A stretch of 64,000 nt of DNA from Massilia sp. Leaf139 (GTDB lineage Bacteria; Pseudomonadota; Gammaproteobacteria; Burkholderiales; Burkholderiaceae_D): contig NZ_LMOJ01000001.1 of the NCBI RefSeq assembly GCF_001424165.1, positions 833,194-897,193 of the forward strand, in the 5' to 3' direction. The position numbers and the translations under genes were made by a program. Positions 26,455 through 35,596 of the stretch are shown here, piece after piece. Each line of letters opens with the position of its first letter. Position 1 is the stretch's first letter. A model generated the notes under the pieces. The model saw only the letters and a program-made list of their open reading frames with translations. It ran no database searches and was not told the DNA's origin.

Positions 26455-27651
26455 ATGGACATCGCGCATTTGCATTTTCTGGTAGCCGAAGCCGACAGCG
26501 CGCAGCGCGCCGCACTGGTCGAGATGCTCGGACGGCTCGGCGCCAGCCGCGTCACCGAGGTGCCCGACGGGCACATGGCGCTGCGCACCTTCCAGGCCGG
26601 ATTCACGCCGCGCGTGCACGTGGCCGTCATCGACCTGGCGCTGCCCGGCATGGACGGGCTGGAACTGATCCGCAACCTGGCCGGGCTCGACGCCGGCATC
26701 AGCCTGATCGTCACCGGCGCCCAGCCGGCCAACCTGCTGTTCTCGGTCGAGACCCTGGCCCAGGTCTACGGCATCGACCTGCTCGGCTCCGTCAGCAAGC
26801 CCGTCACCGCCGCCAAGCTCAAGCCGCTGATCGACAACTACGCACCCGGCCCCGCGCCCGGCGCGGCCGAGCCGACGCCGCGCTTCAGTTTCGCCGAGAT
26901 CGGCAGCGGCCTGCAGAAGCGCCAGTTCGAACCTTTCTTCCAGCCGAAGATCGAGCTCGCGACCGGCCAGGTCAAGGGCCTGGAAACTTTTGCCCGCTGG
27001 CGCCATCCTGAGCACGGCCTGCTCGGGCCCTCGGCCTTCATCGACGCCCTGGTGCAGAACAACCGCATCGACTTCCTCGACTGGAGCATGATCGAGCTGT
27101 CGGTCGAGCGCTGCCGCTGGCTGCACGACCAGGGCACGCCGATGTCCATCTCGATCAACCTGGCGCCCGAGACGCTGGCCCACCCGGCCTTCCTGCGCCA
27201 GATCACCGCCTGCCTCGGCCGCCACGCGGTGCTGCCCGACTACATCACCTTCGAGATGCCCGAGTCGTCGGTGCTGAACACCGACCCGAATTTCATCGAG
27301 CGCCTGGTGCGCCTGCGCATGATGGGCTTCGGCCTCGCCATCGACGACTACGGCACCGGCCGCTCGAACCTGCAGCTGCTGGCGCGCATCCCGTTCACGG
27401 AGCTCAAGATCGACCGCAGTTTCGTCGACGGTGCGTCGAAGCGCCGCCCGCTGGGCACCGTGCTGCGCTCCTGCCTGAGCCTGGCGCACAGCCTGGACCG
27501 GATGTCGGTGGCCGTGGGCGTCGAGACGCGCCAGGACTGGGACTTCCTGCAGGGCCTGGGCTGCACCTATGCGCAGGGCTATCACATCGCCAATCCGATG
27601 GAGGCCTCCGCCTTCCCGGGCTGGTTAGAGGATTGGCGGCATTTCTTCTGA
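26455..27651 (+). CDS. Response regulator with EAL domain (altered active site)
   Basis: A 398-residue protein: receiver (about 1-125, Asp in VIDLALPGMDG, Lys in SVSKPVT) joined to an EAL domain (about 140-395), the fold of c-di-GMP phosphodiesterases. The EAL signature reads ETF (Glu177), DDYGTG and LKID are kept, and Asn in SINLAPE is kept. The late ExxE motif, normally in AEGVE, reads AVGVE: the first Glu is Val354. That Glu is thought important for catalysis in RocR-type enzymes, so activity is doubtful; a c-di-GMP-binding or protein-interaction role is possible. Upstream is a short gap after the methyltransferase. Confidence 0.9.
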   Translation: MDIAHLHFLVAEADSAQRAALVEMLGRLGASRVTEVPDGHMALRTFQAGFTPRVHVAVIDLALPGMDGLELIRNLAGLDAGISLIVTGAQPANLLFSVETLAQVYGIDLLGSVSKPVTAAKLKPLIDNYAPGPAPGAAEPTPRFSFAEIGSGLQKRQFEPFFQPKIELATGQVKGLETFARWRHPEHGLLGPSAFIDALVQNNRIDFLDWSMIELSVERCRWLHDQGTPMSISINLAPETLAHPAFLRQITACLGRHAVLPDYITFEMPESSVLNTDPNFIERLVRLRMMGFGLAIDDYGTGRSNLQLLARIPFTELKIDRSFVDGASKRRPLGTVLRSCLSLAHSLDRMSVAVGVETRQDWDFLQGLGCTYAQGYHIANPMEASAFPGWLEDWRHFF

Positions 27652-27686
27652 AGGCTTCGGTTTTCTCACTCTGAAGGAGAAGGCGG

Positions 27687-28274
27687 ATGAACATTCCATT
27701 GCGCTGCCGTTGCGGCAAGCTCGAAGGCGAAGTCGATGCGTCGCGCGTAAAGGCGCGGGCGATTTGCTACTGCAAGGATTGCCAGGCCTTTGCGCGCTTC
27801 CTGAAGGCGCAGGATGCCGTGCTCGATGCGTCGGGCGGCACCGAGGTCGAGGCCATGCTGCCGAGCGGCGTGCGCTTCACCAAGGGCCTGGAGCACCTGG
27901 CCTGCCTGTCTCTCAGCCCGAAGGGTATCTACCGCTGGTATGCGTCCTGCTGCGATACGCCGGTCGGCAACACGCCGCGCAATCCGAAAGCCGCCTACCT
28001 CGGCCTGGTGCGCACCTGCCTGGCCGCACCGGACGAGGAACTGGACCGGCGGCTGGGGCGCTCGCACATCACGGCCAACACCGGTTCGGCCCATGGGCCG
28101 GCGAAGACCACGCCGGTGGCGACCGTGTTCGCCGTCGCCAGCCTCGGCACCATGCTGGTCAAGGCGCGCCTGGATGGCGGTTGGCGCGACAATCCCTTCT
28201 TCGACACGGCCGGCGCGCCGGTGCGCACGCCGCGCGTGCTGACGCGCGAGGAGCGCGCCGCCGTCACCCCTTGA
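27687..28274 (+). CDS. GFA/CENP-V-like zinc protein (DUF6151 type)
   Basis: A 195-residue protein with cysteines placed as in the Mss4-like fold of glutathione-dependent formaldehyde-activating enzymes: RCRCGKLEG near the N-terminus, ICYCKDCQAF and ASCCDTPVGNT. These would hold one or two structural zinc ions. The family resembles DUF6151, whose function is not established. A strong GAAGGAGA site precedes the ATG. The 3' end overlaps the convergent CheW-like gene by 11 bases. Confidence 0.8.
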   Translation: MNIPLRCRCGKLEGEVDASRVKARAICYCKDCQAFARFLKAQDAVLDASGGTEVEAMLPSGVRFTKGLEHLACLSLSPKGIYRWYASCCDTPVGNTPRNPKAAYLGLVRTCLAAPDEELDRRLGRSHITANTGSAHGPAKTTPVATVFAVASLGTMLVKARLDGGWRDNPFFDTAGAPVRTPRVLTREERAAVTP

Positions 28275-29583
28275 CGGTGGTTTCCGCCAGGTCGACGATC
28301 CGGTAGCTGGCCTGGCCGGCGGCCGTGTCGACCGTGACGAAACCGCGCCCGGCGCCGAGGCGGTACAGCCTGGCGCTGCCGGCCGGGATCAGGAGCGCGA
28401 CCCGGGTCACCACGAAGCCGGTGCGCCTTTCGCCATGCGATGCGACCAGCACATGTCCCGGCATGCCCGCCTCCTGAACCGGACGTAGATCGACCAGGGG
28501 CAGGGCGCCGCCGTCCCAGGGCATCGTCGCGCCGCCGCCCGCGCTCAACGGCACGATCTGCTCGACCGCGCCGATCGGCGTCGCCGCCGGCTGGCCGGCC
28601 TCGTACACGATGTAGGCTTCCTCGTTCGGCACGCCGCCATCCTGCGCCGCCCTGGCGCCGCCGGTTTCCTCCGGCTTGCTGAGCAGTGCTTCCGGGAAGC
28701 GCGCGAATAGGGCGGCGGTGGCGAGCAGGCGCACTTCCTGGCCGTCCTCGTCGTAGACGGTCGCGACGAGTTCGCCGTCGCCTTCGGTCGCGAAGGAGCG
28801 CAGCGCGAGGGCGGAGCGCACCGGCAGGCCGAGCGCCAGGCCGCCATGTTCGAGCACTGCCAGCAGCGGCGCAACATCCGCCGACGGCAAGCCGGGCAGG
28901 GCGCCGCCCGCCAACACGGGCAGGTGGCGGCCGCGCCACCCGCACCAGGCGCTGTCGATGCCGGCGCCGAAGCGCTCCAGTGCCGGCATGCGCATCACCT
29001 CGACCAGATCGCCGGCCGGCACGCCGAGCAGGACATCGTCCAGCTGCAGCAGCGCATAGTCGCGTCCCGCGGGCGTCCCGGCTTGCTCGGTCGCGGGAAT
29101 GTCGACCGGTGGCGCGGCCTGGTGCCAGCTGGCCGCCAGCGCCGCTAGGTGGCCGACGTCGAGCACGCTGAGGATAATGCCGCTGTCCGGCACTCGCGCG
29201 GCGCTATGAAAAACTTCTTCCGCGTCTTCGTCGTGGTGCAGGCGCGCGACGTCCGCGCCGGGCACCTCGACCAGGCCGTCGACGCTGTCCACTTGCAGGC
29301 CCAGCGTGCGCCCGTCCTGGCGCAGCACCAGGATGCGCGCGCTGCCCAGGCGCTCGCCGCGCGGCTGGCCGACATCGACCCAGCGCGCCAGGTCGACCAC
29401 CGGCACCAGCGCGCCCTCGTGCAGCACGACGCCGGCCAGCGCCCCCTGGCGCCGCGGCAGCAGCGCCTGCTGGGCCGGCACGGGAATGGCCTGCACCACG
29501 GCCTCGGCCGGAATGCCAAGGCGCACCGCGCCGACGTGCGCCGCGGCCAGGCGCAGGGTGGGATGAGGGAGGGGAGCGCCCAC
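28264..29583 (-). CDS. Triple CheW-like domain protein
   Basis: A 439-residue soluble protein built of three CheW-like modules (about 10-150, 170-295 and 320-435). Each has the beta-barrel pattern of CheW: LGIPAEAVVQAIPVP and LVPVVDLARW in the first, LLGVPAGDLVEVM in the second, TPIGAVEQIVPL and LPLVDLRPV in the third. CheW proteins bridge chemoreceptors and the kinase CheA. It starts with GTG, 2 bases after the stop of the chemoreceptor gene, so the pair is co-translated and probably works together. Triple-CheW proteins occur in large array-forming systems, but no cheA is present here. Confidence 0.85.
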   Translation of the reverse strand: MGAPLPHPTLRLAAAHVGAVRLGIPAEAVVQAIPVPAQQALLPRRQGALAGVVLHEGALVPVVDLARWVDVGQPRGERLGSARILVLRQDGRTLGLQVDSVDGLVEVPGADVARLHHDEDAEEVFHSAARVPDSGIILSVLDVGHLAALAASWHQAAPPVDIPATEQAGTPAGRDYALLQLDDVLLGVPAGDLVEVMRMPALERFGAGIDSAWCGWRGRHLPVLAGGALPGLPSADVAPLLAVLEHGGLALGLPVRSALALRSFATEGDGELVATVYDEDGQEVRLLATAALFARFPEALLSKPEETGGARAAQDGGVPNEEAYIVYEAGQPAATPIGAVEQIVPLSAGGGATMPWDGGALPLVDLRPVQEAGMPGHVLVASHGERRTGFVVTRVALLIPAGSARLYRLGAGRGFVTVDTAAGQASYRIVDLAETTVKG

Positions 29584-29585
29584 GC

Positions 29586-32045
29586 TCAGCGTTCCGTCGC
29601 GATGCGTTCCAGCTCGGCCAGCAGCGAGGACACGTCGTGGGTGGCGCCGGCCTGGGCGCTGGTCGAGGCGTGGATCGCCGCCACCGAGCCGCTGGTGCGG
29701 GTGATCGAATCGACGATGCGGGCAAAAGCGTCCTCGACTTCGCTCGACAGGCGCGTGCCTTCGCCGACGCGGGTCACGGTTTCGTTGATCAGTTTGGAGA
29801 TCTCGCGCGCCGCCAGGGCGGATTTCTCGGCGAGTTTGCGCACCTCGTTGGCGACGACCGAGAAGCCCTTGCCGTGTTCGCCCGCGCGGGCCGCTTCGAT
29901 CGCGGCATTGAAGGCCAACAGATGGGTCTGGCCGGCGATGTCGCCGATGGTTTCGATGATTTCGTGGACGTCGCCGGACGCCTTCTGGATCGCGCCGATG
30001 GCGTCGCGCGAGCGTCCCAGCAGCTTGCTGCCGGCGGCGGCGTCGCCCTGGGCGCGGCCGGCCATCTCGGCCGACTGCTGCGAGCCGCGCGCGATCTCGC
30101 CGATCGACTGCGAGAGCGACGCGAGCACGCTTGAAATCTCCTTGACCTTGGCGCTCACCAGCTCCTCGCGGTGCACCTGGTCGGTGACGTCCATCGCGAA
30201 CTTCACGACTTTATAGGGCTTGCCGTTGACGTCGAGGATGGGGTTGTAGGTGGCCAGGATCCAGATGTCGGCGTCGTGCTTGCCGCGGCGCTTGAAGCGG
30301 CCCGACTGGAACTGGCCCTGGGCCAGGTTGGCCCAGAAGTGGCGGTAGGCGGCGCTCTTGACGTGCTCGGTCTCGCAGAACATGCTGTGGTGCGCGCCCA
30401 GCACTTCTTCCTCGGCATAGCCCATCGTGCGCAGGAAGTTGTCGTTCGCGGCCAGCACGTTGCCGCGCATGTCGAATTCGATCACGGCCTGCGAACGCCC
30501 GATCGCATCGAGCTTGCCCTTGATCTCGGCGGCCATGCGCTTTTGCGCCGTGATGTCGGTCGCGAACTTCACGACCTTCACCGGCTTGCCCTCGGCGTCG
30601 AAGATCGGATTGTAGGAGGCCAGGATCCAGACCTGCTTGCCGTCCTTGCGGATGCGGCAGTATTCGCCGGCGTTGTACTCGCCCCGGCCGAGACGGTCCC
30701 AGAATGCCAGGTATTCCGGCGAGTGGGCAAAGCCCTGGTCGCAGAACATGCGGTGGTGGTTGCCGCGCACCTCGTCGATCCCGTAGCCCATCACCTTCAG
30801 GAAGTTCTCGTTCGCGTGCAGCACCTTACCCTGCAGGTCGAATTCGATCACGGCCTGTACCCGGTCGACGGCCTGGTTCTTGCCTTCGAAGTCGGCGTTG
30901 CGGGCCTTGACGGCCGTGATGTCGGTGGCGAACTTCACCACCTTCACCGGTTTGCCGTCGGCGTCGAGAATCGGGTTGTAGGTCGCCTGGATCCAGACCG
31001 GATGGCCGTCCTTGGCCACGCGCTTGAATTCGCCGCTGTGGAATTCGCCGGCGGCGAGGTGCTTCCAGAAGCTGCGGTACTCGTGCGAACGGCCGTAGGC
31101 CTCTTCGCAGAAGATCGCGTGGTGCTGGCCGACCACCTCGTCCAGGCTGTAGCCGAGGGTGTCGAGGAAGTTCGCGTTGGCGTGCACGATGCGGCCCTCG
31201 AGGTCGAACTCGATCACAGCCTGGGCGCGGTCGATCGCGGCCATGCGGCCGTTGACGTCGGCATTGCGCTGGATGCGTTCGGTGACGTCGGTGGCGTATT
31301 TGATGACCTTCATCGGCTTGCCGTCCGGGCCGAACACGGGATTGTAGGAGGCGTTGATCCAGACGTCGCGCCCGCTCTTGTGGCGGCGCTTGTAGACGCC
31401 GGCATGCAGTTCGCCCGCGCCCAGGTGTTCCCAGAACTCGGCATAGGCTGGCGCGGCGGCGTAATCGGCTGCGCAGAAGATGCGGTGGTGCTGGCCGCGG
31501 ATCTCCTCGATCGTGTAGCCCATCGTCCCCAGGAAGTTGTCGTTGGCGTCGAGGATGCGGCCGTCCAGGCCGAATTCGATCACGGCCTGCACGCGGTTGA
31601 TGGCGTCGATCTTGGCAGCGTTGTCGGCGCTTTGCAGCTTGGCGGCCGTGATGTCGGTCGCGAACTTGATCACCTTGACGGGACGGCCCTCGCCGTCGAA
31701 CACCGGGTTGTAGGAGGCCTGCAGCCATACCGGACGGCCGTTCTTCCCTAAGCGCATGAACTCGCCGCTGCTCGGATGGCCCTGGCCGAGTTCGTCCCAG
31801 AAGTCGCGGTAGGCGTTCGAGGCGCTGAAGTCGCGGGCACAGAACATGCGGTGATGCTGGCCCACGACCTCGCCCAGCGCGTAACCCATCGCCTCCAGGA
31901 AGTTGTGGTTGGCGTGGATGACGTTGCCGTTCAAGTCGAATTCGACCACCGCCTGCACGCGGTGGATGGCGTCGAGAGCGGCTAATGCGAGGTCGAGGCG
32001 TGTGCAGGTGACGGGCGGCTGGGTCTGATCGGCAGGTGCGTGCAT
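29586..32045 (-). CDS. Soluble chemoreceptor with five tandem PAS domains
   Basis: An 819-residue methyl-accepting protein with no transmembrane helix. Residues 27-636 are five PAS-PAC modules at an exact 122-residue period; each has an HH...FC motif (HH at 64, 186, 308, 430, 552; FC at 68, 190, 312, 434, 556). The C-terminal signalling domain carries the hairpin tip of receptors ([20 protein letters not shown], about 703-722). The layout is an expanded version of BdlA-type receptors, which have two PAS modules and control biofilm dispersal. A cofactor (haem or flavin) is possible but unproven. It leads an operon with the CheW-like gene. Confidence 0.95.
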   Translation of the reverse strand: MHAPADQTQPPVTCTRLDLALAALDAIHRVQAVVEFDLNGNVIHANHNFLEAMGYALGEVVGQHHRMFCARDFSASNAYRDFWDELGQGHPSSGEFMRLGKNGRPVWLQASYNPVFDGEGRPVKVIKFATDITAAKLQSADNAAKIDAINRVQAVIEFGLDGRILDANDNFLGTMGYTIEEIRGQHHRIFCAADYAAAPAYAEFWEHLGAGELHAGVYKRRHKSGRDVWINASYNPVFGPDGKPMKVIKYATDVTERIQRNADVNGRMAAIDRAQAVIEFDLEGRIVHANANFLDTLGYSLDEVVGQHHAIFCEEAYGRSHEYRSFWKHLAAGEFHSGEFKRVAKDGHPVWIQATYNPILDADGKPVKVVKFATDITAVKARNADFEGKNQAVDRVQAVIEFDLQGKVLHANENFLKVMGYGIDEVRGNHHRMFCDQGFAHSPEYLAFWDRLGRGEYNAGEYCRIRKDGKQVWILASYNPIFDAEGKPVKVVKFATDITAQKRMAAEIKGKLDAIGRSQAVIEFDMRGNVLAANDNFLRTMGYAEEEVLGAHHSMFCETEHVKSAAYRHFWANLAQGQFQSGRFKRRGKHDADIWILATYNPILDVNGKPYKVVKFAMDVTDQVHREELVSAKVKEISSVLASLSQSIGEIARGSQQSAEMAGRAQGDAAAGSKLLGRSRDAIGAIQKASGDVHEIIETIGDIAGQTHLLAFNAAIEAARAGEHGKGFSVVANEVRKLAEKSALAAREISKLINETVTRVGEGTRLSSEVEDAFARIVDSITRTSGSVAAIHASTSAQAGATHDVSSLLAELERIATER
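30138..31967 (-). repeat. Five 366-bp coding repeats (PAS modules)
   Basis: Units at 31967-31602, 31601-31236, 31235-30870, 30869-30504 and 30503-30138, each 366 bases with no length change. On the plus strand the phrase GTGATGTCGGTCGCGAACTT or a close variant recurs at 30187, 30553, 30919, 31285 and 31651, so similarity extends to the DNA level. Confidence 0.9.
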
Positions 32046-32188
32046 GGATGGACGGTCGAAAGTGGTTGGCCCGGCGGCGGTATGCTGATCCCAGGCGAAA
32101 TTGCACCGCGCTGGCCACGCCGAAACGGAAAATGGAAACCGAGTGAAGGCAGAACGCCCAAATCAATCAGTTTCCATACGGAAATAGG

Positions 32189-32217
32189 ATTGTATCTTTT
32201 GACACCCTTGCGGGCAA
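32189..32217 (-). promoter_or_regulatory. Candidate promoter of the chemoreceptor operon
   Basis: On the minus strand TTGCCC (32217-32212), a 17-base spacer and TACAAT (32194-32189) lie about 145 bases before the chemoreceptor ATG, in an A+T-richer patch. The match is good for sigma-70; no sigma-28 flagellar promoter was seen. Confidence 0.6.
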
Positions 32218-32287
32218 TCATCAATTTACGCAAATGCGCACAATGTTGCCGCGCAGCAACGCTCGACCGGGCAAGCGCCGGGGCGCA

Positions 32288-33115
32288 TTAGAGTTCGATC
32301 ATGAGCCCGGGGCGGAAGCCTTCCTGTTCGCCCTTGCTGAGGTAGCCCAGCGGATTGGCGACTACCCGGCACGACCAGGAACGGCCGTCCACATTCCCTG
32401 CGGCCACATAATCGTTCATGCAGTGCAGGTGGCCATGCATCCAGACGTCGGCCAGCGGCAGCAGGTCGTCGAGCGCATTGCAAAAGCCCGCCGTGCCGGG
32501 CGTGACGCCGTAGCGCGGATCGGCGCTCTGCAGGCTCGGGGCAAAATGGGTGACGGCGACCGTGACCCCGTCGAAGGGAACGGCGAGGGCCGCGCGCAGC
32601 CAGGCCTGGCAGTCGAGCGCCATCGCGCGCCAGCCATCGGCCAGCACCGGTTCGCCGGCGCGCAGGGTCGTGTTCTTGTTGAGGTAGTAGTTGGCGGCGC
32701 GCATGGCCTTCTCGCGCAGCTGCAGCTGCCGGGTCAACTCGTGGCCTGCGGCCAGCGCATCGAAGTCGGCCCAGAGCGTGGTGCCGATGAAGCGCACGTG
32801 GCCGATGGCGACGGTCTCGCGGTCGAGCCAGGTGATCCCGAGGCGCTCGCAGGTGGCGCGCAGGCGCGCATGGGTTTCCTCGAAATCGAGGCCGTCGAAT
32901 TCGTGATTGCCGGGGATGTAGAGCACCCGCGCGCCCGTTGCGCCGAGCGCCGGGGCGAAGCGTTCCAGGCCGAAGTCGCTGCCGCCCAAGCGCGAACCGG
33001 CTTGGTAGGAGCCGATGTCGCCGGCGAGGACGATCACGTCGGCGTCCGGCGCCAATGCGGGCTGGAAGGCCGGATAGCGTTCGAGGTGAAGGTCGGAAAA
33101 CAGCTGGATGCGCAT
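32288..33115 (-). CDS. Calcineurin-like metallophosphoesterase
   Basis: A 275-residue enzyme of the binuclear metallophosphoesterase fold. Ligands appear in order: FSDLHLE (Asp, His), LAGDIG (Asp), IPGNHEFDG (Asn, His), THFAPS (His) and HGHLHCMNDY (His). Substrate is unknown; relatives act on nucleotides or phosphodiesters. The start MRIQLFSDLHLE at 33115 is the family's usual N-terminus; the longer frame to 33250 crosses a tandem repeat. It is divergent from the oxidoreductase. Confidence 0.9.
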   Translation of the reverse strand: MRIQLFSDLHLERYPAFQPALAPDADVIVLAGDIGSYQAGSRLGGSDFGLERFAPALGATGARVLYIPGNHEFDGLDFEETHARLRATCERLGITWLDRETVAIGHVRFIGTTLWADFDALAAGHELTRQLQLREKAMRAANYYLNKNTTLRAGEPVLADGWRAMALDCQAWLRAALAVPFDGVTVAVTHFAPSLQSADPRYGVTPGTAGFCNALDDLLPLADVWMHGHLHCMNDYVAAGNVDGRSWSCRVVANPLGYLSKGEQEGFRPGLMIEL

Positions 33116-33162
33116 GGCGGCAGTATAGCCGGGTTGGACGGGCCTTGCCGTCGGCCTGAGAG

Positions 33163-33195
33163 TCGACCCGGCTTCGACCCGGCTTCGACCCGGCT
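33163..33195. repeat. Three tandem 11-bp repeats
   Basis: TCGACCCGGCT occurs three times head to tail (33163-33173, 33174-33184, 33185-33195) in the spacer between the divergent phosphoesterase and oxidoreductase genes. The 11-base period is one helical turn, so it could be an array of protein sites or simple slippage. Confidence 0.85.
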
Positions 33196-33292
33196 CCGGC
33201 CAGCCTTGCTCGCCCTCGGTGCGCAAGCGCACAGAGGCCGGCCGCGACACCGGCTAGGGTGCGTCATCGAACAGGCGAAAGCAGGGGACAGC

Positions 33293-35596
33293 ATGAGCAA
33301 GGACGCGGACAATCTACGTATCAAGCCGGCGACGATGCCGGCCGGCGGCTGGGGTTCGGTGGGCGAGGTGGCGCACATCCTGTTCGACCAGCGCGCGGCG
33401 CTCAAGGACAGCGCGCTGCTGCTCAAACAGAACAAGACCGACGGTTATGCCTGCGTCAGCTGCGCCTGGGCCAAGCCGGCCAATCCGCATCCCTTCGAAT
33501 TCTGCGAGAGCGGCGCCAAGGCCACCGCCTGGGAAACCACCAGCAAGCGTATCGGCGCCGACTTCTTCGAGCGCCATACGGTGACGGAACTGGAAGCCTG
33601 GAGCGACCACGAGCTCGAAGGCCAGGGCCGCCTGACGACGCCGCTGCGTTGGGACGCGGCCAGCGACAAGTACCGCGCCGTCAGCTGGGAGACGGCGTTT
33701 GCCGAGATCGGCGCGCAGCTCAAGGCGGCCGCGCGCGACAAGGTGGTGTTCTACAGTTCCGGCCGCGCCTCGCTCGAAACCTCCTACATGTACGGCCTGC
33801 TGGCGCGCATGTACGGCAACAACAACCTGCCCGACAGTTCCAACATGTGCCACGAGAGCACCTCGGTGGCGCTGCAGAAGACCATCGGCGACGGCGTCGG
33901 CACCGTGGTGCTGGACGACTTCGCCCAGACCGACTGCATCTTCTTCTTCGGCCAGAACGTCGGCGTCAACAGCCCGCGCATGCTGCACCAGCTGCAGGAA
34001 GCGCGCCGCCGCGGCGTCCAGATCATCACCTTCAATCCGCTGCGCGAGCGCGGGCTGGTGAGCTTCACCAACCCGCAGTCGCCCGCCGAGATGCTGAGCG
34101 GGAGCGAGACGGCGATCAGCACCCAGTACCATCAGGTGAAACCGGGCGGCGACACGGCCGCCATCATGGGACTGTGCAAGGCGGTCTTCGCACTCGACGA
34201 CGCGGCCCTGGCGGAGGGCGAACAGCGCGTGCTCGACATGTCTTTTCTGACCGAGCACACCCACGGCTTCGCCGACTTCGAAGCGGCCGTGCGCGCCTGC
34301 GGCTGGGACGCGATCGAAGCCGAGTCGGGTTTGAAACGCGTGGCACTCGAACGCGCGGCCGCCGTGTACGCTGGCGCCGGCGCAGTGCTCGGCGTCTACG
34401 GCATGGGCCTGACCCAGCACCGCAACGGCGTGCAGAACGTGGCGATGATCGTCAACCTGCTGCTCCTGCGCGGGAACATCGGCAAGCCCGGCGCCGGCGT
34501 CTGTCCGGTGCGCGGGCACTCGAACGTGCAGGGCCAGCGCACGGTCGGCATCACCGAAAAGCCCGAGCTGGCGCCGCTCGACAAGCTGAAGGAACAATAC
34601 GGATTCGAGCCGCCGCGGGACAAGGGCATGAACACGGTCGAGGCCTGCGAGGCGATCCTGGCGCGGCAGGTGCCGGCCTTTATCGCCCTCGGCGGTAATT
34701 TTCTGCGCGCGGTGCCGGAGACCGTGCTGATGGAAGCGGCCTGGCGCGAGATTCCGCTGACGGTGCAGATCGCCACCAAGCTCAATCGCAACCATGTCAT
34801 CCACGGCAAGGCCTCCTACATCCTGCCTTGCCTGGGCCGGATCGAAATCGACCGCCAGCGCGGCGGCGAACAATCGGTCACGATCGAAGACAGCACGGCC
34901 TGCATCCACGGCTCGCGCGGGATGGCCGAACCGGCGGCGCACACGCTGCTGTCGGAACCGGCCATCGTGGCCGGCATCGCGCAGGCGACGCTGGACGCGA
35001 ACCCGCGCGCCGACTGGCAGGGCTGGGTGGACGACTACGGCCGCATCCGCGAGGCGATCGCCGAGACCTACCCGGACATCTTCCATGACTTTAACGCGCG
35101 CATGTGGACGCCGGGCGGCTTTCGCAAACCCGTCGGTGCGGCGCACCGGGTCTGGAAGACGGAGAGCGGCAAGGCCGAGTTCACGGTGCCGGAAGAATTG
35201 CAGGGCAACCCCGACCTGAAGGGCGGCCCGGCCACCATGCGCTTGTTCACGGTGCGCAGCGACGGCCAGTTCAACACCACGATCTACAGCCACGACGACC
35301 GCTTTCGCGGCGTCTACGGCAGCCGCAGGGTGGTCTTCATGCACCGCGCCGACATGGCCGAACGCGGCTTCGCGCAAGGCGAGCTGGTGACCCTGCGCGG
35401 CGCCGGCGGCGACGGCGTGGCGCGCGAGGTCGGCGGCCTGGCGGTAGTGCCCTACGATATCCCGCAAGGGACGATCGCCGGCTACTTCCCCGAATGTAAT
35501 CCGCTGATCCCGCTCTGGCATCACGCCAAGGAGAGCAAGGTGCCGGCGGCGAAGGCGATCGACGTGCTGGTCGAACGCAGCGGGAGCGCGGCATGA
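33293..35596 (+). CDS. FdhF/YdeP-family molybdopterin oxidoreductase
   Basis: A 767-residue cytoplasmic protein, close in length and sequence to E. coli YdeP (759). The N-terminal motif CVSCAWAKP (Cys54, Cys57) with Cys71 recalls an iron-sulfur site but is shorter than the four-Cys cluster of formate dehydrogenases. Molybdopterin-binding segments include SNMCHE, GMGLTQHRNGVQN and RGHSNVQG. YdeP has been linked to acid resistance in E. coli; its substrate is unsettled, so formate activity should not be assumed. The next gene, fdhD, overlaps by 4 bases and supports a molybdo-bis(MGD) enzyme. Confidence 0.93.
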   Translation: MSKDADNLRIKPATMPAGGWGSVGEVAHILFDQRAALKDSALLLKQNKTDGYACVSCAWAKPANPHPFEFCESGAKATAWETTSKRIGADFFERHTVTELEAWSDHELEGQGRLTTPLRWDAASDKYRAVSWETAFAEIGAQLKAAARDKVVFYSSGRASLETSYMYGLLARMYGNNNLPDSSNMCHESTSVALQKTIGDGVGTVVLDDFAQTDCIFFFGQNVGVNSPRMLHQLQEARRRGVQIITFNPLRERGLVSFTNPQSPAEMLSGSETAISTQYHQVKPGGDTAAIMGLCKAVFALDDAALAEGEQRVLDMSFLTEHTHGFADFEAAVRACGWDAIEAESGLKRVALERAAAVYAGAGAVLGVYGMGLTQHRNGVQNVAMIVNLLLLRGNIGKPGAGVCPVRGHSNVQGQRTVGITEKPELAPLDKLKEQYGFEPPRDKGMNTVEACEAILARQVPAFIALGGNFLRAVPETVLMEAAWREIPLTVQIATKLNRNHVIHGKASYILPCLGRIEIDRQRGGEQSVTIEDSTACIHGSRGMAEPAAHTLLSEPAIVAGIAQATLDANPRADWQGWVDDYGRIREAIAETYPDIFHDFNARMWTPGGFRKPVGAAHRVWKTESGKAEFTVPEELQGNPDLKGGPATMRLFTVRSDGQFNTTIYSHDDRFRGVYGSRRVVFMHRADMAERGFAQGELVTLRGAGGDGVAREVGGLAVVPYDIPQGTIAGYFPECNPLIPLWHHAKESKVPAAKAIDVLVERSGSAA

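Noticed and set aside
30171-31751. Plus-strand open frame (526 codons) with internal repeats
   Set aside because: The repeats are the reverse complement of the five PAS modules; not an independent gene.
33314-35524. Minus-strand open frame (736 codons) opposite the YdeP-type gene
   Set aside because: Antisense shadow of a clearly conserved oxidoreductase.
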